The notes: generated by a model not told the origin, from the sequence alone. 64,000 nucleotides of DNA from Halovivax cerinus (GCF_024498195.1 NZ_CP101824.1:744001-808000); one strand, 5' to 3'; counted from the stretch's first letter, positions 41,586 through 51,139 are shown. Made by a program: numbers and translations.

Positions 41586-42479
41586 ATGCGGCCGTTCCCG
41601 CACACGCCGAGTCACGAGACCGTCGACGACGATCGCTTCGCGTCCGGCCACCTGTGGCTCCTCGAACTGATCGACGGCGTGCCCCTCCGCGTCCAGCTTC
41701 GGGAGTCGGGACTGCTCCGCTTCGGCGACGGAACGCGCGCGTTCGACGGTCCGGACGACGTCCCACTCTCACTCCGTCACGCCGTTCGCCACGTCCGCGA
41801 CCGATTCGACCGCGAGTCGCTCCGCGACGCCGTCGACGACGTGGAGTCGGTGACCGTCTACGGCGTGGCGACGACACGTCGATCGATCGACTACGACTGG
41901 GACCGGCTCCCGCCGTTCCTCGGCGTCGACGTCCGGGACGGCGACGCAGTCCTCCCGCCGGACGCCGTCGACGCGATCGTCGACCGCCTCGGCCTTGAGC
42001 CCGTCACCGTCGTCGACCGCGAGGTCAGGGCGCGCGACTTCGATCCCGACGTCGATGCATTTCCGCGATCGGCGTGGTACGACGGTCCCGTCGCGGGTCT
42101 GCTCGTGAAGAATAAACGCGGCGGGAGAGCCGCGGTGGAACACCCCGACATCGGCGATCCCGATCCGTCGGGCGATCCGGACCTGGCGAGCGACGCCGAC
42201 CCATCGAACGACCACGCGGCGACCGACGTGGCCGACGCGTTCGCGACCGACCACCGGCTCGAACGACTCGCCCGCTCGCTCGAGTCGCGAAATCGGCCCG
42301 TCGACTACGACACACTCCGCGACCGGACGCTTGAGGCGATCGCTCGCGAAGCGGTGCCGACCCACTCCGACGGCGCCAGAGACGGCGTCATCGACGCCGC
42401 CGTCGACGTCGACACGCTCCGCACCGCGGTGGGCGAACGGACGCAGGCGTTTCTCGCGAACCGCGAGCACTGGGACTGA
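41586..42479 (+). CDS. RNA-ligase-like nucleotidyltransferase-fold protein
   Basis: This 297-residue protein looks like the haloarchaeal branch of the DRB0094-type RNA ligase family. It has HLWLLELIDGVPLRVQLRES where motif I should stand, RRSIDYDWDRLPPFLGVDV, and motif IV-like WYDGPVAGLLVKNKRGG. The AMP-accepting Lys of K-x-D-G is not there (it reads L-I-D-G), and the motif IV Glu reads Ala. It may therefore bind nucleotides or nucleic acid without ligating. An acidic Asp/Pro insertion (about 190-220) precedes a helical C-terminus. ATG 41586 is used; upstream frame is not protein-like. Confidence 0.7.
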   Translation: MRPFPHTPSHETVDDDRFASGHLWLLELIDGVPLRVQLRESGLLRFGDGTRAFDGPDDVPLSLRHAVRHVRDRFDRESLRDAVDDVESVTVYGVATTRRSIDYDWDRLPPFLGVDVRDGDAVLPPDAVDAIVDRLGLEPVTVVDREVRARDFDPDVDAFPRSAWYDGPVAGLLVKNKRGGRAAVEHPDIGDPDPSGDPDLASDADPSNDHAATDVADAFATDHRLERLARSLESRNRPVDYDTLRDRTLEAIAREAVPTHSDGARDGVIDAAVDVDTLRTAVGERTQAFLANREHWD

Positions 42480-42540
42480 CGCCGGTAGACGCCGCCCCCC
42501 CAGCGATGCGGCGGGCCCGGTGTCGGTTCCGCCGCTTCGA

Positions 42541-43410
42541 TCACTCCGCTTGCTCGCCCGTCGCGATCGGCGCGTTGACGAGGTTCCCCCACTCGGTCCA
42601 GGACCCGTCGTAGTTCATGGTGTCCTCGTAGCCGAGCAGTTCGTGGAGGGCGAACCAGGCGACTGAGGCGCGCTCGCCGATGCGGCAGTAGGTGATCGTA
42701 GACTCTTCGCCGGTGATGCCGGCCTCGGCGTACAGGCCTTCGAGTTCCTCGCGCGATTTGAACAGGCCCTCGTCGTCCGTGACGTCCGCCCAGGAGATAT
42801 TCTTCGCGCCCGGAATGTGACCCCCGCGGCGGGCGGTCTCGGTCATGTCCGGCGGGGCGACGACCTCGCCCGTGTACTCTTCGGGCGAGCGGACGTCGAC
42901 GAACGAACACCCGCGTTCCAGCCCGAGTTCGACGTCTTCACGGTAGGCACGGATCGTCTCGCGGGGACCACCGACGTCGTACTCGACGGCCGTGTACTCG
43001 GGGACCTCGTCGGTCGTGGGGTACTCGTGTTCGAGCCAGTACTCCCGCCCGCCGTCTAGCAGGCGGACGTCGTCGTGGCCCTGGTACTGGAGCTGCCAGT
43101 AGGCGTAGGCGGCGAACCAGTTGGCGTTGTCGCCGTAGAGGACGACGGTGGTGTCGTTCTCGATGCCGTGTGCACCGAGGAGGGCGGCGAGTTCGTCCGG
43201 GTCTCGCAGGTCGCGACGCGTCTGGTCGCGCAACTGGGTCTTCCAGTTGAAGCCGACGGCGCCGGGGAGGTGCGCCTCGTCGTAGGCGGCCGTGTCGACG
43301 TCGACCTCGACGAGCCGGTAGTCGGGGTCGTCGCTCTGGAACTCGTCGAGTCGGTCAGCGACCCAGTCGGGCGAGACGAGGACGTCGGTCGAGTGATCTG
43401 CCTGGGACAT
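42541..43410 (-). CDS. Sulfurtransferase, two-domain rhodanese
   Basis: This 289-residue thiosulfate/3-mercaptopyruvate sulfurtransferase consists of two rhodanese domains. The first (about 10-140) has a degenerate loop. The second has the active-site Cys in the loop TYCRIGERAS (about residue 233). EYTGEVVAPPD and the HIPGAKNISW segments match the SseA/TST family. It moves sulfane sulfur to cyanide or thiols. It is divergent from the NO reductase with 209 bp between starts. Confidence 0.9.
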   Translation of the reverse strand: MSQADHSTDVLVSPDWVADRLDEFQSDDPDYRLVEVDVDTAAYDEAHLPGAVGFNWKTQLRDQTRRDLRDPDELAALLGAHGIENDTTVVLYGDNANWFAAYAYWQLQYQGHDDVRLLDGGREYWLEHEYPTTDEVPEYTAVEYDVGGPRETIRAYREDVELGLERGCSFVDVRSPEEYTGEVVAPPDMTETARRGGHIPGAKNISWADVTDDEGLFKSREELEGLYAEAGITGEESTITYCRIGERASVAWFALHELLGYEDTMNYDGSWTEWGNLVNAPIATGEQAE

Positions 43411-43587
43411 AGTATCCTCTCCGAACGCGTCGCATAAATACTATTTCCATCGTCTCGTTGGGTGAAAATACTCGATGCTCCGCTGTCTCGTTCACCCGCA
43501 GACACAGGGAGGCAGTGTCCGTTCCCCAGGATAGGTGGTTGGTGTCAGCGAGACTCGTGAAGAGTTCTCCCGAAGACGTTCTCCCAT

Positions 43588-43596
43588 ACATAAAAG
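43588..43596 (+). promoter_or_regulatory. TATA box of quinol NO reductase gene
   Basis: The box acataaaag is centred about 28 bp before ATG 43620, the spacing of a leaderless haloarchaeal transcript. The gap 43411-43619 also has AT-rich tracts (ataaatactattt at 43433-43445) that suit the divergent rhodanese gene. Confidence 0.6.
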
Positions 43597-43619
43597 TGCC
43601 CCTGGTATGATTATCGGCT

Positions 43620-45917
43620 ATGGAAATAACTCGGCGGGCGATCGCGAAGGCACTGGTCGTGGTGTTCGTCGCGAACCTGATCGTGATGGGCGGCGGAGCC
43701 GTCTACTCGGCCCAGCAGGTGCCGCCGATCCCACAGGAGGTGACCGGCCCCGACGGCGAGGTGCTCGTCACGGAGTCGCAGGTCGAGGAGGGCAAGATCG
43801 TCTTCCAGCGCAACGGCCTGATGAACCACGGGTCGGTGCTCGGCAACGGCGCCTACTACGGGGTCGACTACACCGCCGATACGCTCGACCTGAAGGTCGA
43901 GTACATGCGCGAGTACTACGCGGACGAGCGCTACGGGACGGCCTACGCGGAGCTCGAAGCGGCCGACCGTGGGAGCGTCGACTCGCTCGTTCGCGAGGAC
44001 TTAGACGGGACGATCGACGACGGAGCGGAGACGATCGAGTACTCGGCGGCCGAGACCGACGCACACGAGCAGGTGCGCGAGACCTACGTCGAACGCTACC
44101 ACGAGGGTGCACTGGACAGGGGCGTCCCCGCGGACTTCGTGGACTCGGCCGACGACGCGCGGCTGTTCGCCGACTTCGCGCTCTGGACGGCGTGGATCTC
44201 ACACACCGATCGGCCGGGCGGCGACACTAGCTTCACGAACGAGTGGCCGTACGAACCGGCGGCGGGCAACACGCCGACTGGCGCGACGATGATCTGGAGC
44301 GTGATCAGCATGGTCCTGCTCGTCGGCGCGGTCGGCGTCGGCGTCTGGCTCTACAAGTCGGTCGAGCTCCCGGAACCGAAGACGCGCGGACTCGAGATCC
44401 CGCCGCCGGACGACATCAACCTGACGCCGAGCCAGCGCGCGGCGACGCGGTTCATCCCGCTGGCCGGCGCGCTGTTCGCCCTCCAGGTCCTTCTGGGTGG
44501 CCTCCTCGCGCACTACTACGTCGAGCGCGACGGCTTCTTCGGCGTCACCGAGGCCTTCGGGATCGACATCGTCGAGGCGTTCCCCTTCGCGATGGCGAAG
44601 ACGTTCCACCTCGATCTGGGGATCCTCTGGATCGCCACGCTCTGGCTCGGGGCCGGCCTCTTCCTCCCGCCGCTTCTGACCAACCACGAACCCGATCGAC
44701 AGCGGACGTACATCCACGCCCTGCTGGGAGCGCTGATCGTCGCCACCGTCGGTGGCCTCACCGGGGTCTGGCTGGGGGCACAGGGCTACATCGACGGCGA
44801 CCTCTGGTGGATCATCGGCAACGAGGGCCTTGAGTACCTGGAGGTCGGCCGACTCTGGCAGGTCGGCCTGCTCGTCGGGTTCGTCCTCTGGACGGCGCTC
44901 GTCTGGCGCGGATTCCGGCCGATGCTCCAGCGCGAGGAGCGCTACGGACTGGCGCACATGATAATCTACGCGGGCGGCTCGATCGGCCTGCTGTTCACGG
45001 CGGGCATGTTCTACACGCCCGAGACCAACATCGTGACGACGGAGTTCTGGCGCTGGTGGGTCGTCCACATGTGGGTCGAAGGCGCCTTCGAGTTCTTCAT
45101 CGTCGCCGTCGTCGGCCTCACCCTGGTCAGTATGGGCCTCCTCCGCAAGGCCTCCGCGGAGAAGGCCGTCGCGTTCCAGGCACTGTTCGTCATGGGGTCG
45201 GGCGTCATCGGCGCCTCGCACCACTACTGGTGGGTCGGCCAGCCCGACGTCTGGCTCCCGCTCGGTTCGATCTTCTCGACGCTCGAGCTCATTCCCCTCA
45301 TCCTCATCCTCTTCGAGGCGATGGGCCAGTACCGCGCGCTGGCGACGAGCGACGGGACGTTCCCCTACACGCTCCCCTTCATGTTCATCATCGCCAGCGG
45401 GGTCTGGAACTTCGTCGGTGCCGGCGTGCTCGGGTTCTTCATCAACCTCCCGATCGTCAACTACTACGAACACGGCACCTACCTCACGGTCGGTCACGCC
45501 CACGCCGCCATGTTCGGCGCCTTCGGCTTCCTCGCACTCGGGATGGCCACCTACATGCTCCGCATCTCGACGAAACCCGCGGCGTGGACCGAAACACGGC
45601 TACGCTGGTCGTTCTGGCTCTGGAACGTCGGCCTCGCGGTCATGGTGTTCGTCTCCGTCCTCCCAGTCGGCTTATTGCAACTGGAGGCTGCCTTCACGGA
45701 GAGCTACGCGGCGGCACGGAGCCTCGCCTTCTACGAGGGCGAACTCGTCCAACTCCTCTTCTGGGCGCGCCTCCCCGGCGACACCATGATCATCCTCGGC
45801 ACGCTCGTCTTCTGTTACGACATGGTCGTCAAGCGCTTCACCCTCCGCGACGTCACGATGCCGGCCGAGGCACCGGCGGTCATCCCCGACCGCGTCGGTG
45901 CGGAGGACGACGATTGA
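43620..45917 (+). CDS. norB: Quinol-dependent nitric oxide reductase (qNOR, single subunit)
   Basis: This 765-residue haem-copper oxidase-superfamily enzyme reduces NO to N2O. An N-terminal helix and an extracytoplasmic domain (about 30-215) replace the cytochrome c subunit; there is no C-x2-CH, so it is a quinol-dependent (NorZ) type. The catalytic core has 12-14 helices with the metal-binding histidines in KTFHLDLGILW, VVHMWVEGAFEF (with the FeB-site Glu), ASHHYWWVG and VGHAHAAMFG. It lets the cell detoxify or respire NO. No accessory nor genes are near. Confidence 0.94.
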   Translation: MEITRRAIAKALVVVFVANLIVMGGGAVYSAQQVPPIPQEVTGPDGEVLVTESQVEEGKIVFQRNGLMNHGSVLGNGAYYGVDYTADTLDLKVEYMREYYADERYGTAYAELEAADRGSVDSLVREDLDGTIDDGAETIEYSAAETDAHEQVRETYVERYHEGALDRGVPADFVDSADDARLFADFALWTAWISHTDRPGGDTSFTNEWPYEPAAGNTPTGATMIWSVISMVLLVGAVGVGVWLYKSVELPEPKTRGLEIPPPDDINLTPSQRAATRFIPLAGALFALQVLLGGLLAHYYVERDGFFGVTEAFGIDIVEAFPFAMAKTFHLDLGILWIATLWLGAGLFLPPLLTNHEPDRQRTYIHALLGALIVATVGGLTGVWLGAQGYIDGDLWWIIGNEGLEYLEVGRLWQVGLLVGFVLWTALVWRGFRPMLQREERYGLAHMIIYAGGSIGLLFTAGMFYTPETNIVTTEFWRWWVVHMWVEGAFEFFIVAVVGLTLVSMGLLRKASAEKAVAFQALFVMGSGVIGASHHYWWVGQPDVWLPLGSIFSTLELIPLILILFEAMGQYRALATSDGTFPYTLPFMFIIASGVWNFVGAGVLGFFINLPIVNYYEHGTYLTVGHAHAAMFGAFGFLALGMATYMLRISTKPAAWTETRLRWSFWLWNVGLAVMVFVSVLPVGLLQLEAAFTESYAAARSLAFYEGELVQLLFWARLPGDTMIILGTLVFCYDMVVKRFTLRDVTMPAEAPAVIPDRVGAEDDD

Positions 45918-46096
45918 CGGCGTGGACGGTCTCCGTCCGATCGCTGTACGTCGAGCCGCTGACGACCACGGCCGATCGATCCACTGACGATCGTGACTCC
46001 GATCCGATGCCGACCACGGTCGATCTACCCACCGAACTCGTCCGGACACCTCACAGAGCAGTCGGTGGTATCGGTAGGGAAACTGGTATGTTTGTT

Positions 46097-46112
46097 CGCT
46101 ATCGGTATAGCG
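46097..46112 (+). promoter_or_regulatory. Palindrome directly before NERD-helicase start
   Basis: Six-base arms cgctat and atagcg around cggt end 1 bp before ATG 46114. A protein bound here would block the start of a leaderless transcript. The 196-bp gap 45918-46113 has no gene. Confidence 0.4.
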
Positions 46113-46113
46113 T

Positions 46114-48252
46114 ATGGAGTTCATCCCCACGACGGCCGACGAGTCGCTCCCGGGGATCGACGCCGAACTGGCGGTCTGGGAGCGCCTCAAGGATGCGTTC
46201 GACGCGAGCGACGAGGGCGTCGCGTACCACCAGTATCCGATCGTCGACAAGGGGGGTGAAACGTTCGACCACGAGCCCGATATCGTCCTCCTCCACCGCG
46301 ATCTGGGACTGCTCGTGATCGAGGTCAAGGGGTATCGGATCGATCACGTCGATCGGATCGAGGGGCACACGTGGTACCTGCGAAACATCGCCCAGTCCCG
46401 ATCGACACCCCACCAACAGGCGCGAAACCAGGCGCTGTTCTTGCGGCGGTTCTTTACGAGCGAGCCGGCCCTCTCCGATCTCGACGGCTGTCGGGTTCCG
46501 GTCAACACGTTCGTCGCGCTCCCGAACGTCACCAGAGACGAGTGGGACGGGCGGGGATTCGACGGTCCGGCCGCCCCGCGGACGCTCCTGAGCGACGACC
46601 TGACACCGGTCGCGCTTCGCGACGCGCTGGCGGCGGTTCGGACGTTCGACCCGCTCACCGACGACGAACTCGCGGCGGCACGGGACGTCCTCAGTTGCGG
46701 CCAACCGATCAGTGGCGATCGGACAAGTGCACCGCCGAACCCGACAACGCGTGGCGAACACTACGAACACGTGACGAAGGGACTCCGTGGACTCGACGAA
46801 CAGCAACAGGAGATCGGGATGCTGGTTCCCCCGGGGCCACAGCAGATCCGCGGCATCGCCGGGTCGGGAAAGACCGTCCTCCTCGCGATGAAGGTGGCGC
46901 GGACGCACGCGAAGCACCCCGAGCTGAAAATCGCGTTCACGTTCAACTCGAAGAGTCTGTACGACCAGCTCACGGCGCTCGTCGAGCGGTTCTACCGCCG
47001 GTTCGCGAACGACGACCCGAACTGGGACACTCTCGACGTTATCCACGCGTGGGGCGGCTCGCAGGCCGGTGACGGGATCTACTACAACGCCTGTCGGGCG
47101 GTCGGGCGCGACCACCGGACGGTCCCCGGGGCACGTGCGGCGTTTCCCGACCAGGACGACCTCTTCGATGCGTCCTGTGGGGAACTCCTGGAAGCGGAGT
47201 CGATACCGACGCTCTACGACGCGATCTTCGTCGACGAGGCCCAGGACTTCGGACCGAACTTCTTCGCTCTCTGTCTCGAAGCCCTCGACGAGCACCAGCG
47301 ACTCGTGTGGGCGTACGACGAGGCACAGAGTTTGACCAGCCTCTCCGCGCCGAGCCCGACGAACCTCTTCGGCACCGACGAGAACGGGGAGCCGCTCCTC
47401 GACCTGCGTGGGAGCTACCCGGGCGGCGCTCAGAAGAGTCACGTCATGCGCCAGGCCTATCGCGCTCCCCGGTCGGTCCTCATGGCGGGCCACGCGATCG
47501 GGATGGGCCTCGAAGCCGACGACGGACCCGTCCAGACCATCACGCGCACCGACGGCTGGGAGAGCCTCGGGTACGAGGTGGACGGCGACTTCAGGGAAGT
47601 CGGTGAGACGGCGACGATCAGCCGGCCGGACGCCCACTCACCGCACCCGCTTCACCGGTTGCCCTCGGCGAAACCGTTCGTCGAGACGAACGCGTTCCCG
47701 ACCAAGGTATCTGAGCTCCGGTGGGTCGCAGACCGTATCGCCCGCGACGTCGAAGCGGGCCTTCGACCGGAGCAACTCCTCGTTATCGTCCTGGGAGACC
47801 GATACAGAGACACCGGCGGGACGCTCCTGGCGAACGAACTCGAATCGCGCGGACTCGCGGCCAACCGCGTCTGGCGGGGCGATCGGAAGACGTTCGCCGT
47901 GGACGGCGCCGTCACCATCTCGGGCGTGCGCCGGGCCAAGGGGAACGAAGCGGCCGCCGTCTACCTCGTCGGGCTCGAGTGGATCCAGGACGACGACTAC
48001 CGGGAGAGCGCCGTCCACCGACGGAACGAGGCGTTCGTCGGAATCACGCGAACCCGGGCCTGGTGTGCGATCACCGGCGTCACCGGCCCGGACGTGACGA
48101 TCCTCGACGAGGCCGACCGCGTGCAGGCCGCAGTGACGCGCCCAGATCCGTCGATTTCGTTCGAAATTCCAGATCCGAAGAAGCTCGACAACGAGTTCGA
48201 GGAGACCGACGCGATCGAGGAGACGGCGTTGACCGACTTCATCGAGTCGTAG
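46114..48252 (+). CDS. NERD nuclease-UvrD-type helicase fusion
   Basis: This 712-residue protein has an N-terminal NERD nuclease domain (about 10-120) with catalytic D56 and E70-x-K72 (VIEVKGY). A superfamily 1 helicase follows: Walker A GIAGSGKTVLL at 247-257, motif II DEAQDF, and C-terminal motifs including RRAKGNEAAAVYLV and FVGITRTRAWC. The architecture is typical of helicase-nucleases linked to DNA repair or anti-virus defence; the true role is unknown. ATG 46114 fits the palindrome just before it. It is a single-gene unit. Confidence 0.88.
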   Translation: MEFIPTTADESLPGIDAELAVWERLKDAFDASDEGVAYHQYPIVDKGGETFDHEPDIVLLHRDLGLLVIEVKGYRIDHVDRIEGHTWYLRNIAQSRSTPHQQARNQALFLRRFFTSEPALSDLDGCRVPVNTFVALPNVTRDEWDGRGFDGPAAPRTLLSDDLTPVALRDALAAVRTFDPLTDDELAAARDVLSCGQPISGDRTSAPPNPTTRGEHYEHVTKGLRGLDEQQQEIGMLVPPGPQQIRGIAGSGKTVLLAMKVARTHAKHPELKIAFTFNSKSLYDQLTALVERFYRRFANDDPNWDTLDVIHAWGGSQAGDGIYYNACRAVGRDHRTVPGARAAFPDQDDLFDASCGELLEAESIPTLYDAIFVDEAQDFGPNFFALCLEALDEHQRLVWAYDEAQSLTSLSAPSPTNLFGTDENGEPLLDLRGSYPGGAQKSHVMRQAYRAPRSVLMAGHAIGMGLEADDGPVQTITRTDGWESLGYEVDGDFREVGETATISRPDAHSPHPLHRLPSAKPFVETNAFPTKVSELRWVADRIARDVEAGLRPEQLLVIVLGDRYRDTGGTLLANELESRGLAANRVWRGDRKTFAVDGAVTISGVRRAKGNEAAAVYLVGLEWIQDDDYRESAVHRRNEAFVGITRTRAWCAITGVTGPDVTILDEADRVQAAVTRPDPSISFEIPDPKKLDNEFEETDAIEETALTDFIES

Positions 48253-48356
48253 CGGGTGTTGCCGTGCCGATGAGACGTCGGTAGCCAGTGGTGGCGTCGT
48301 GTCTACCGCCAGTCGTCTGCCTTCGTGGTCCGTACCAGGCCACGACCGGTAGAGGT

Positions 48357-48593
48357 GTGAAGGTCCCACAACCACTACAAAACGCCACCGAGCGCGGCAT
48401 CGTCACCCGCACGCACGAGTACGAAGACGGGAGCGTGATCGTGGTCGACTTCGATGTCACGGCTGGCGACGTCACCGTCGAGGTCGAAGACGACACCGTG
48501 ATCGTCGCCAACGACCAGCAGTTCGAGTTCGTCCGCCCGCCGGAGGCGACCGACGTGTCGGTGAAAAACGGCGTCCTGACGCTCAGCGACTAG
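48357..48593 (+). CDS. DUF7127-like small beta protein, copy 2
   Basis: This 78-residue protein with a GTG start at 48357 (MKVPQPLQNATERGIV) is a paralogue of the 41158 protein, sharing the start, DDTVIV-ANDQQFEF core and NGVLTLSD end. Both lie as short free-standing genes in a 7-kb stretch with the NO reductase and NERD-helicase between them. The Hsp20-like role is only suggested by the fold. A T-rich run (gtctttttgcg) after it may end the transcript. Confidence 0.77.
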   Translation: MKVPQPLQNATERGIVTRTHEYEDGSVIVVDFDVTAGDVTVEVEDDTVIVANDQQFEFVRPPEATDVSVKNGVLTLSD

Positions 48594-48606
48594 TCGACGG
48601 ACGAGT

Positions 48607-48623
48607 TGTCAATTGTCTTTTTG
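48607..48623 (+). terminator. T-rich transcript end after DUF7127-like gene
   Basis: The short tract caattgtctttttgcg lies 14 bp after the stop codon. Archaeal termination often uses such runs of T; no strong hairpin is seen. Confidence 0.35.
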
Positions 48624-48739
48624 CGACTCAGCGCCAGCAGTGTAATTCGTTCACCCGTGTGACCGGAATCGGGGCGCTCCCGGTCGCCACGTCTCGTGAA
48701 CCAACTGTCGTCTCGGGGATCAAAAATAGGAGTTTATGA

Positions 48740-50746
48740 ATGTGGAACACCGAACGACTCAAGAATGGCCCTGGTGACGCGTTCCGAGGTCGGTCAGGAG
48801 TCTCGTCGCTCGACAGGCCGGGTGAGACGGTGATCCCGCCGCGGCTTCCGGATACGGTGGTGCCGCTCGCGGTCGGGGGCGAGTCGAACCTCCTGTTAGT
48901 CATCGCGTTGATCCTCGCCCTTGGCGTGAGTGCGCAAGTCCTCGCCGATCGATATCGCGTCCCGAGTGTCCTCTTTCTCATTTTCGCGGGTGTCGTCGTC
49001 GGTCCGGAGGGGCTCGGACTCGTGTCCCAGGAGTCGTTCGGTCCGGCACTGTCGACCATCGTCGGCGTGAGCGTGGCGATCATCGTCTTCGAGGGCGCGT
49101 TCCACCTCACGGCCGAGAAGATTCGCGAGGCACCCGCTGCCGCCCTCAGGCTGGTAACGGTTGGTGCGGCGATCGCGTTCGTCGGGACCACGGTGGCGGT
49201 CCATTACCTGCTGGGCGCCGAGTGGTCGATCGCCGCGTTGATCGGCTCGCTGCTAGTGGCGACGGGTCCGACGGTCGTCACGCCTATCCTCTCGGTCGTC
49301 CCGGTTCACAACCGGGTGGCTGCCGCCCTGGAAATCGAAGGGATCGTCAACGACGTCACCGCGGCTATCCTCGCGATCGTGATCTTCAAACTGCTTGCCT
49401 CGCAGGAGGCCAATCCCGCGGATTACGTCACCGAGTTCGCGACGCGGCTTGGCGTCGGCCTGCTCGTCGGCGTCGTGGTGGCGGGCGTCCTCTGGTACCT
49501 GCTGACCCAGGTCAACCTCGCGACCGGTGAGACGCCACAGAACGCGCGACTGATGACGCTCGCCGGCGCGATCGTCGCGTTCGGAGTTGCGGACACCATC
49601 AGGCCCGAGGCGGGCGTCGCCGCCGTCGCGACCGCGGGCATCCTCCTCGGGAACGCCAACCTCCCGTACAAGGAGACCATCGAGGACTTCAAAGGCGATA
49701 TCACGCTCGTCGTCCTCTCGTTTATCTTCATCGCGCTCGCCGCGCTCATCGAGTTGGAGACGCTGCTGGCGCTCGGCCCCGCTGGGCTGGCCGTCGTCCT
49801 GCTAATCGCACTGGTCGTTCGCCCGGCGCTCGTCTTCGTCTCGACACGGGGGTCGCGATTCACCCGCAACGAGAAAGTGTTCATGAGTCTCGTCGGGCCG
49901 CGGGGGATTATTCCCGCAAGCGTGGCGACGCTGTTTGCCATCCAGCTCAAGACCGATGGGGTAGCCCCGACGAACCCGGAGGGTGGGACTCTCCTCGCCG
50001 GAACGGTGTTCCTCGTTATCTTGCTGACGGTCGTGTTCGAAGGCGGTTTCGCCAGACAGATCGCGGAACGACTCAACGTGATACCAATGCGAATACTCAT
50101 CGTCGGCGGCGGCACGGTCGGCCGTGCGCTCGCCGAACGGCTCGAAGAGCGCGAAGAGAACGTCGTCATCCTCGAAGACGACGAAACTGCCATCGAACGA
50201 GCTCGGAGTGAGGGCTTCACCGTCAGAGAGGGGGATGGGACCGACATCGAGGTCCTGCGCAGGGCCGGTGCGGACAATGCGAAGATCGTGGTCGCCGCGA
50301 CCGGCGACGACGATACTAACCTGCTTGTCGCCCAGCTTGCGAAGACGAAATTCGACGTCGAGCGGGTGTTTGCCCGCATCAACAACCCCACTAACGCGGA
50401 CGCGTTCGAGGAACTCGGTGTCGAAACCCTGTCCTCTGCCATGGCGACCGCGTGGGGGATCGACAACATGATCGAGCGCCCGGCACTGTCGAACTGGATG
50501 ACGGAATTGGGTCGGAGCGGCGACGTTCAGGAGATCGAGGTGACTGCGGAGTCACTCGTCGGCAAAACGATCGCCGAAATCGACGAAAACATCCCGAACG
50601 AAGTGCTGATGGCGCTCGTCGCCCGCGATGGCGAGAGCACGGTCCCGCGGGGTGATTTCGAACTCGAATACGGCGACCACATCACCATCCTCGGGCAGAC
50701 CGACGCCGTCGACGAAGCCATCGAGCAGGTCCATCCACGCACCTGA
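48740..50746 (+). CDS. Cation:proton antiporter with TrkA NAD-binding domains
   Basis: This 668-residue protein has an N-terminal antiporter domain with about 12 helices (about 35-435) of the CPA type (VVVGPEGLGLV near 75, NDVTAAILAIVIF and GPRGIIPASV near 385). A TrkA-N domain follows at about 450 (ILIVGGGTVGRALAERL) and a TrkA-C domain at about 590-668. It exchanges Na+ or K+ for H+ and is gated by NAD(H) or another ligand. The AT-rich aaaaataggagtttatgaatg before the ATG serves as promoter. Confidence 0.92.
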   Translation: MWNTERLKNGPGDAFRGRSGVSSLDRPGETVIPPRLPDTVVPLAVGGESNLLLVIALILALGVSAQVLADRYRVPSVLFLIFAGVVVGPEGLGLVSQESFGPALSTIVGVSVAIIVFEGAFHLTAEKIREAPAAALRLVTVGAAIAFVGTTVAVHYLLGAEWSIAALIGSLLVATGPTVVTPILSVVPVHNRVAAALEIEGIVNDVTAAILAIVIFKLLASQEANPADYVTEFATRLGVGLLVGVVVAGVLWYLLTQVNLATGETPQNARLMTLAGAIVAFGVADTIRPEAGVAAVATAGILLGNANLPYKETIEDFKGDITLVVLSFIFIALAALIELETLLALGPAGLAVVLLIALVVRPALVFVSTRGSRFTRNEKVFMSLVGPRGIIPASVATLFAIQLKTDGVAPTNPEGGTLLAGTVFLVILLTVVFEGGFARQIAERLNVIPMRILIVGGGTVGRALAERLEEREENVVILEDDETAIERARSEGFTVREGDGTDIEVLRRAGADNAKIVVAATGDDDTNLLVAQLAKTKFDVERVFARINNPTNADAFEELGVETLSSAMATAWGIDNMIERPALSNWMTELGRSGDVQEIEVTAESLVGKTIAEIDENIPNEVLMALVARDGESTVPRGDFELEYGDHITILGQTDAVDEAIEQVHPRT

Positions 50747-51023
50747 GACGGGCGGCCCAGGTAGTGTCCTCGCCTCGTTCGCCGAGGCCTCCGTGGTCGT
50801 CGCTGCTGGTGCCTGGGTGCGAGATTCGTTCACGAACGCTATAACGGTTTCTCCGTACCCGCGTCGGACAGTATTCCCGCCTGAGAGGGGGTTTCCGTCG
50901 GTAGCCTGCTGAAGCGACTCCGAATCGGCACACTGTGGAGATGGCTCGGGGTGACCACCGAGGTCGTCCGAAACCGATGCGTCTCGAACCGCTCGACCGT
51001 GAACTCGAATACACGACATCCTC

Positions 51024-51041
51024 CCCGCCGTGAGCGACGGG
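51024..51041. mobile_element. Possible IS200/IS605-type end hairpin (relic)
   Basis: Seven-base arms with one mismatch (cccgccg and cgacggg) around tgag. The flanking words match the usual 3' border of haloarchaeal TnpB elements. No transposase or TnpB is next to it. Confidence 0.38.
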
Positions 51042-51121
51042 ATTCTCGCCTCGAAGAACGAGAGCCGCACGGCCTCGCCTCGTTCGGGTGCAGGGCCGGA
51101 ATATCTCCAGACTACAGGCCG

Positions 51122-51139
51122 GCCCTAGACACCTAGGGC
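51122..51139. repeat. Perfect 7-bp inverted repeat with CTAG core
   Basis: Arms gccctag and ctagggc enclose acac. CTAG is scarce in such genomes, so two copies in one hairpin are noticeable. Confidence 0.6.

Noticed and set aside
50552-51070. 172-codon minus-strand frame running from the antiporter end into the IS-like hairpin
   Set aside because: Its start lies in the IS-like border and its C-terminal half is antisense of the antiporter. It is a typical false frame at such borders.
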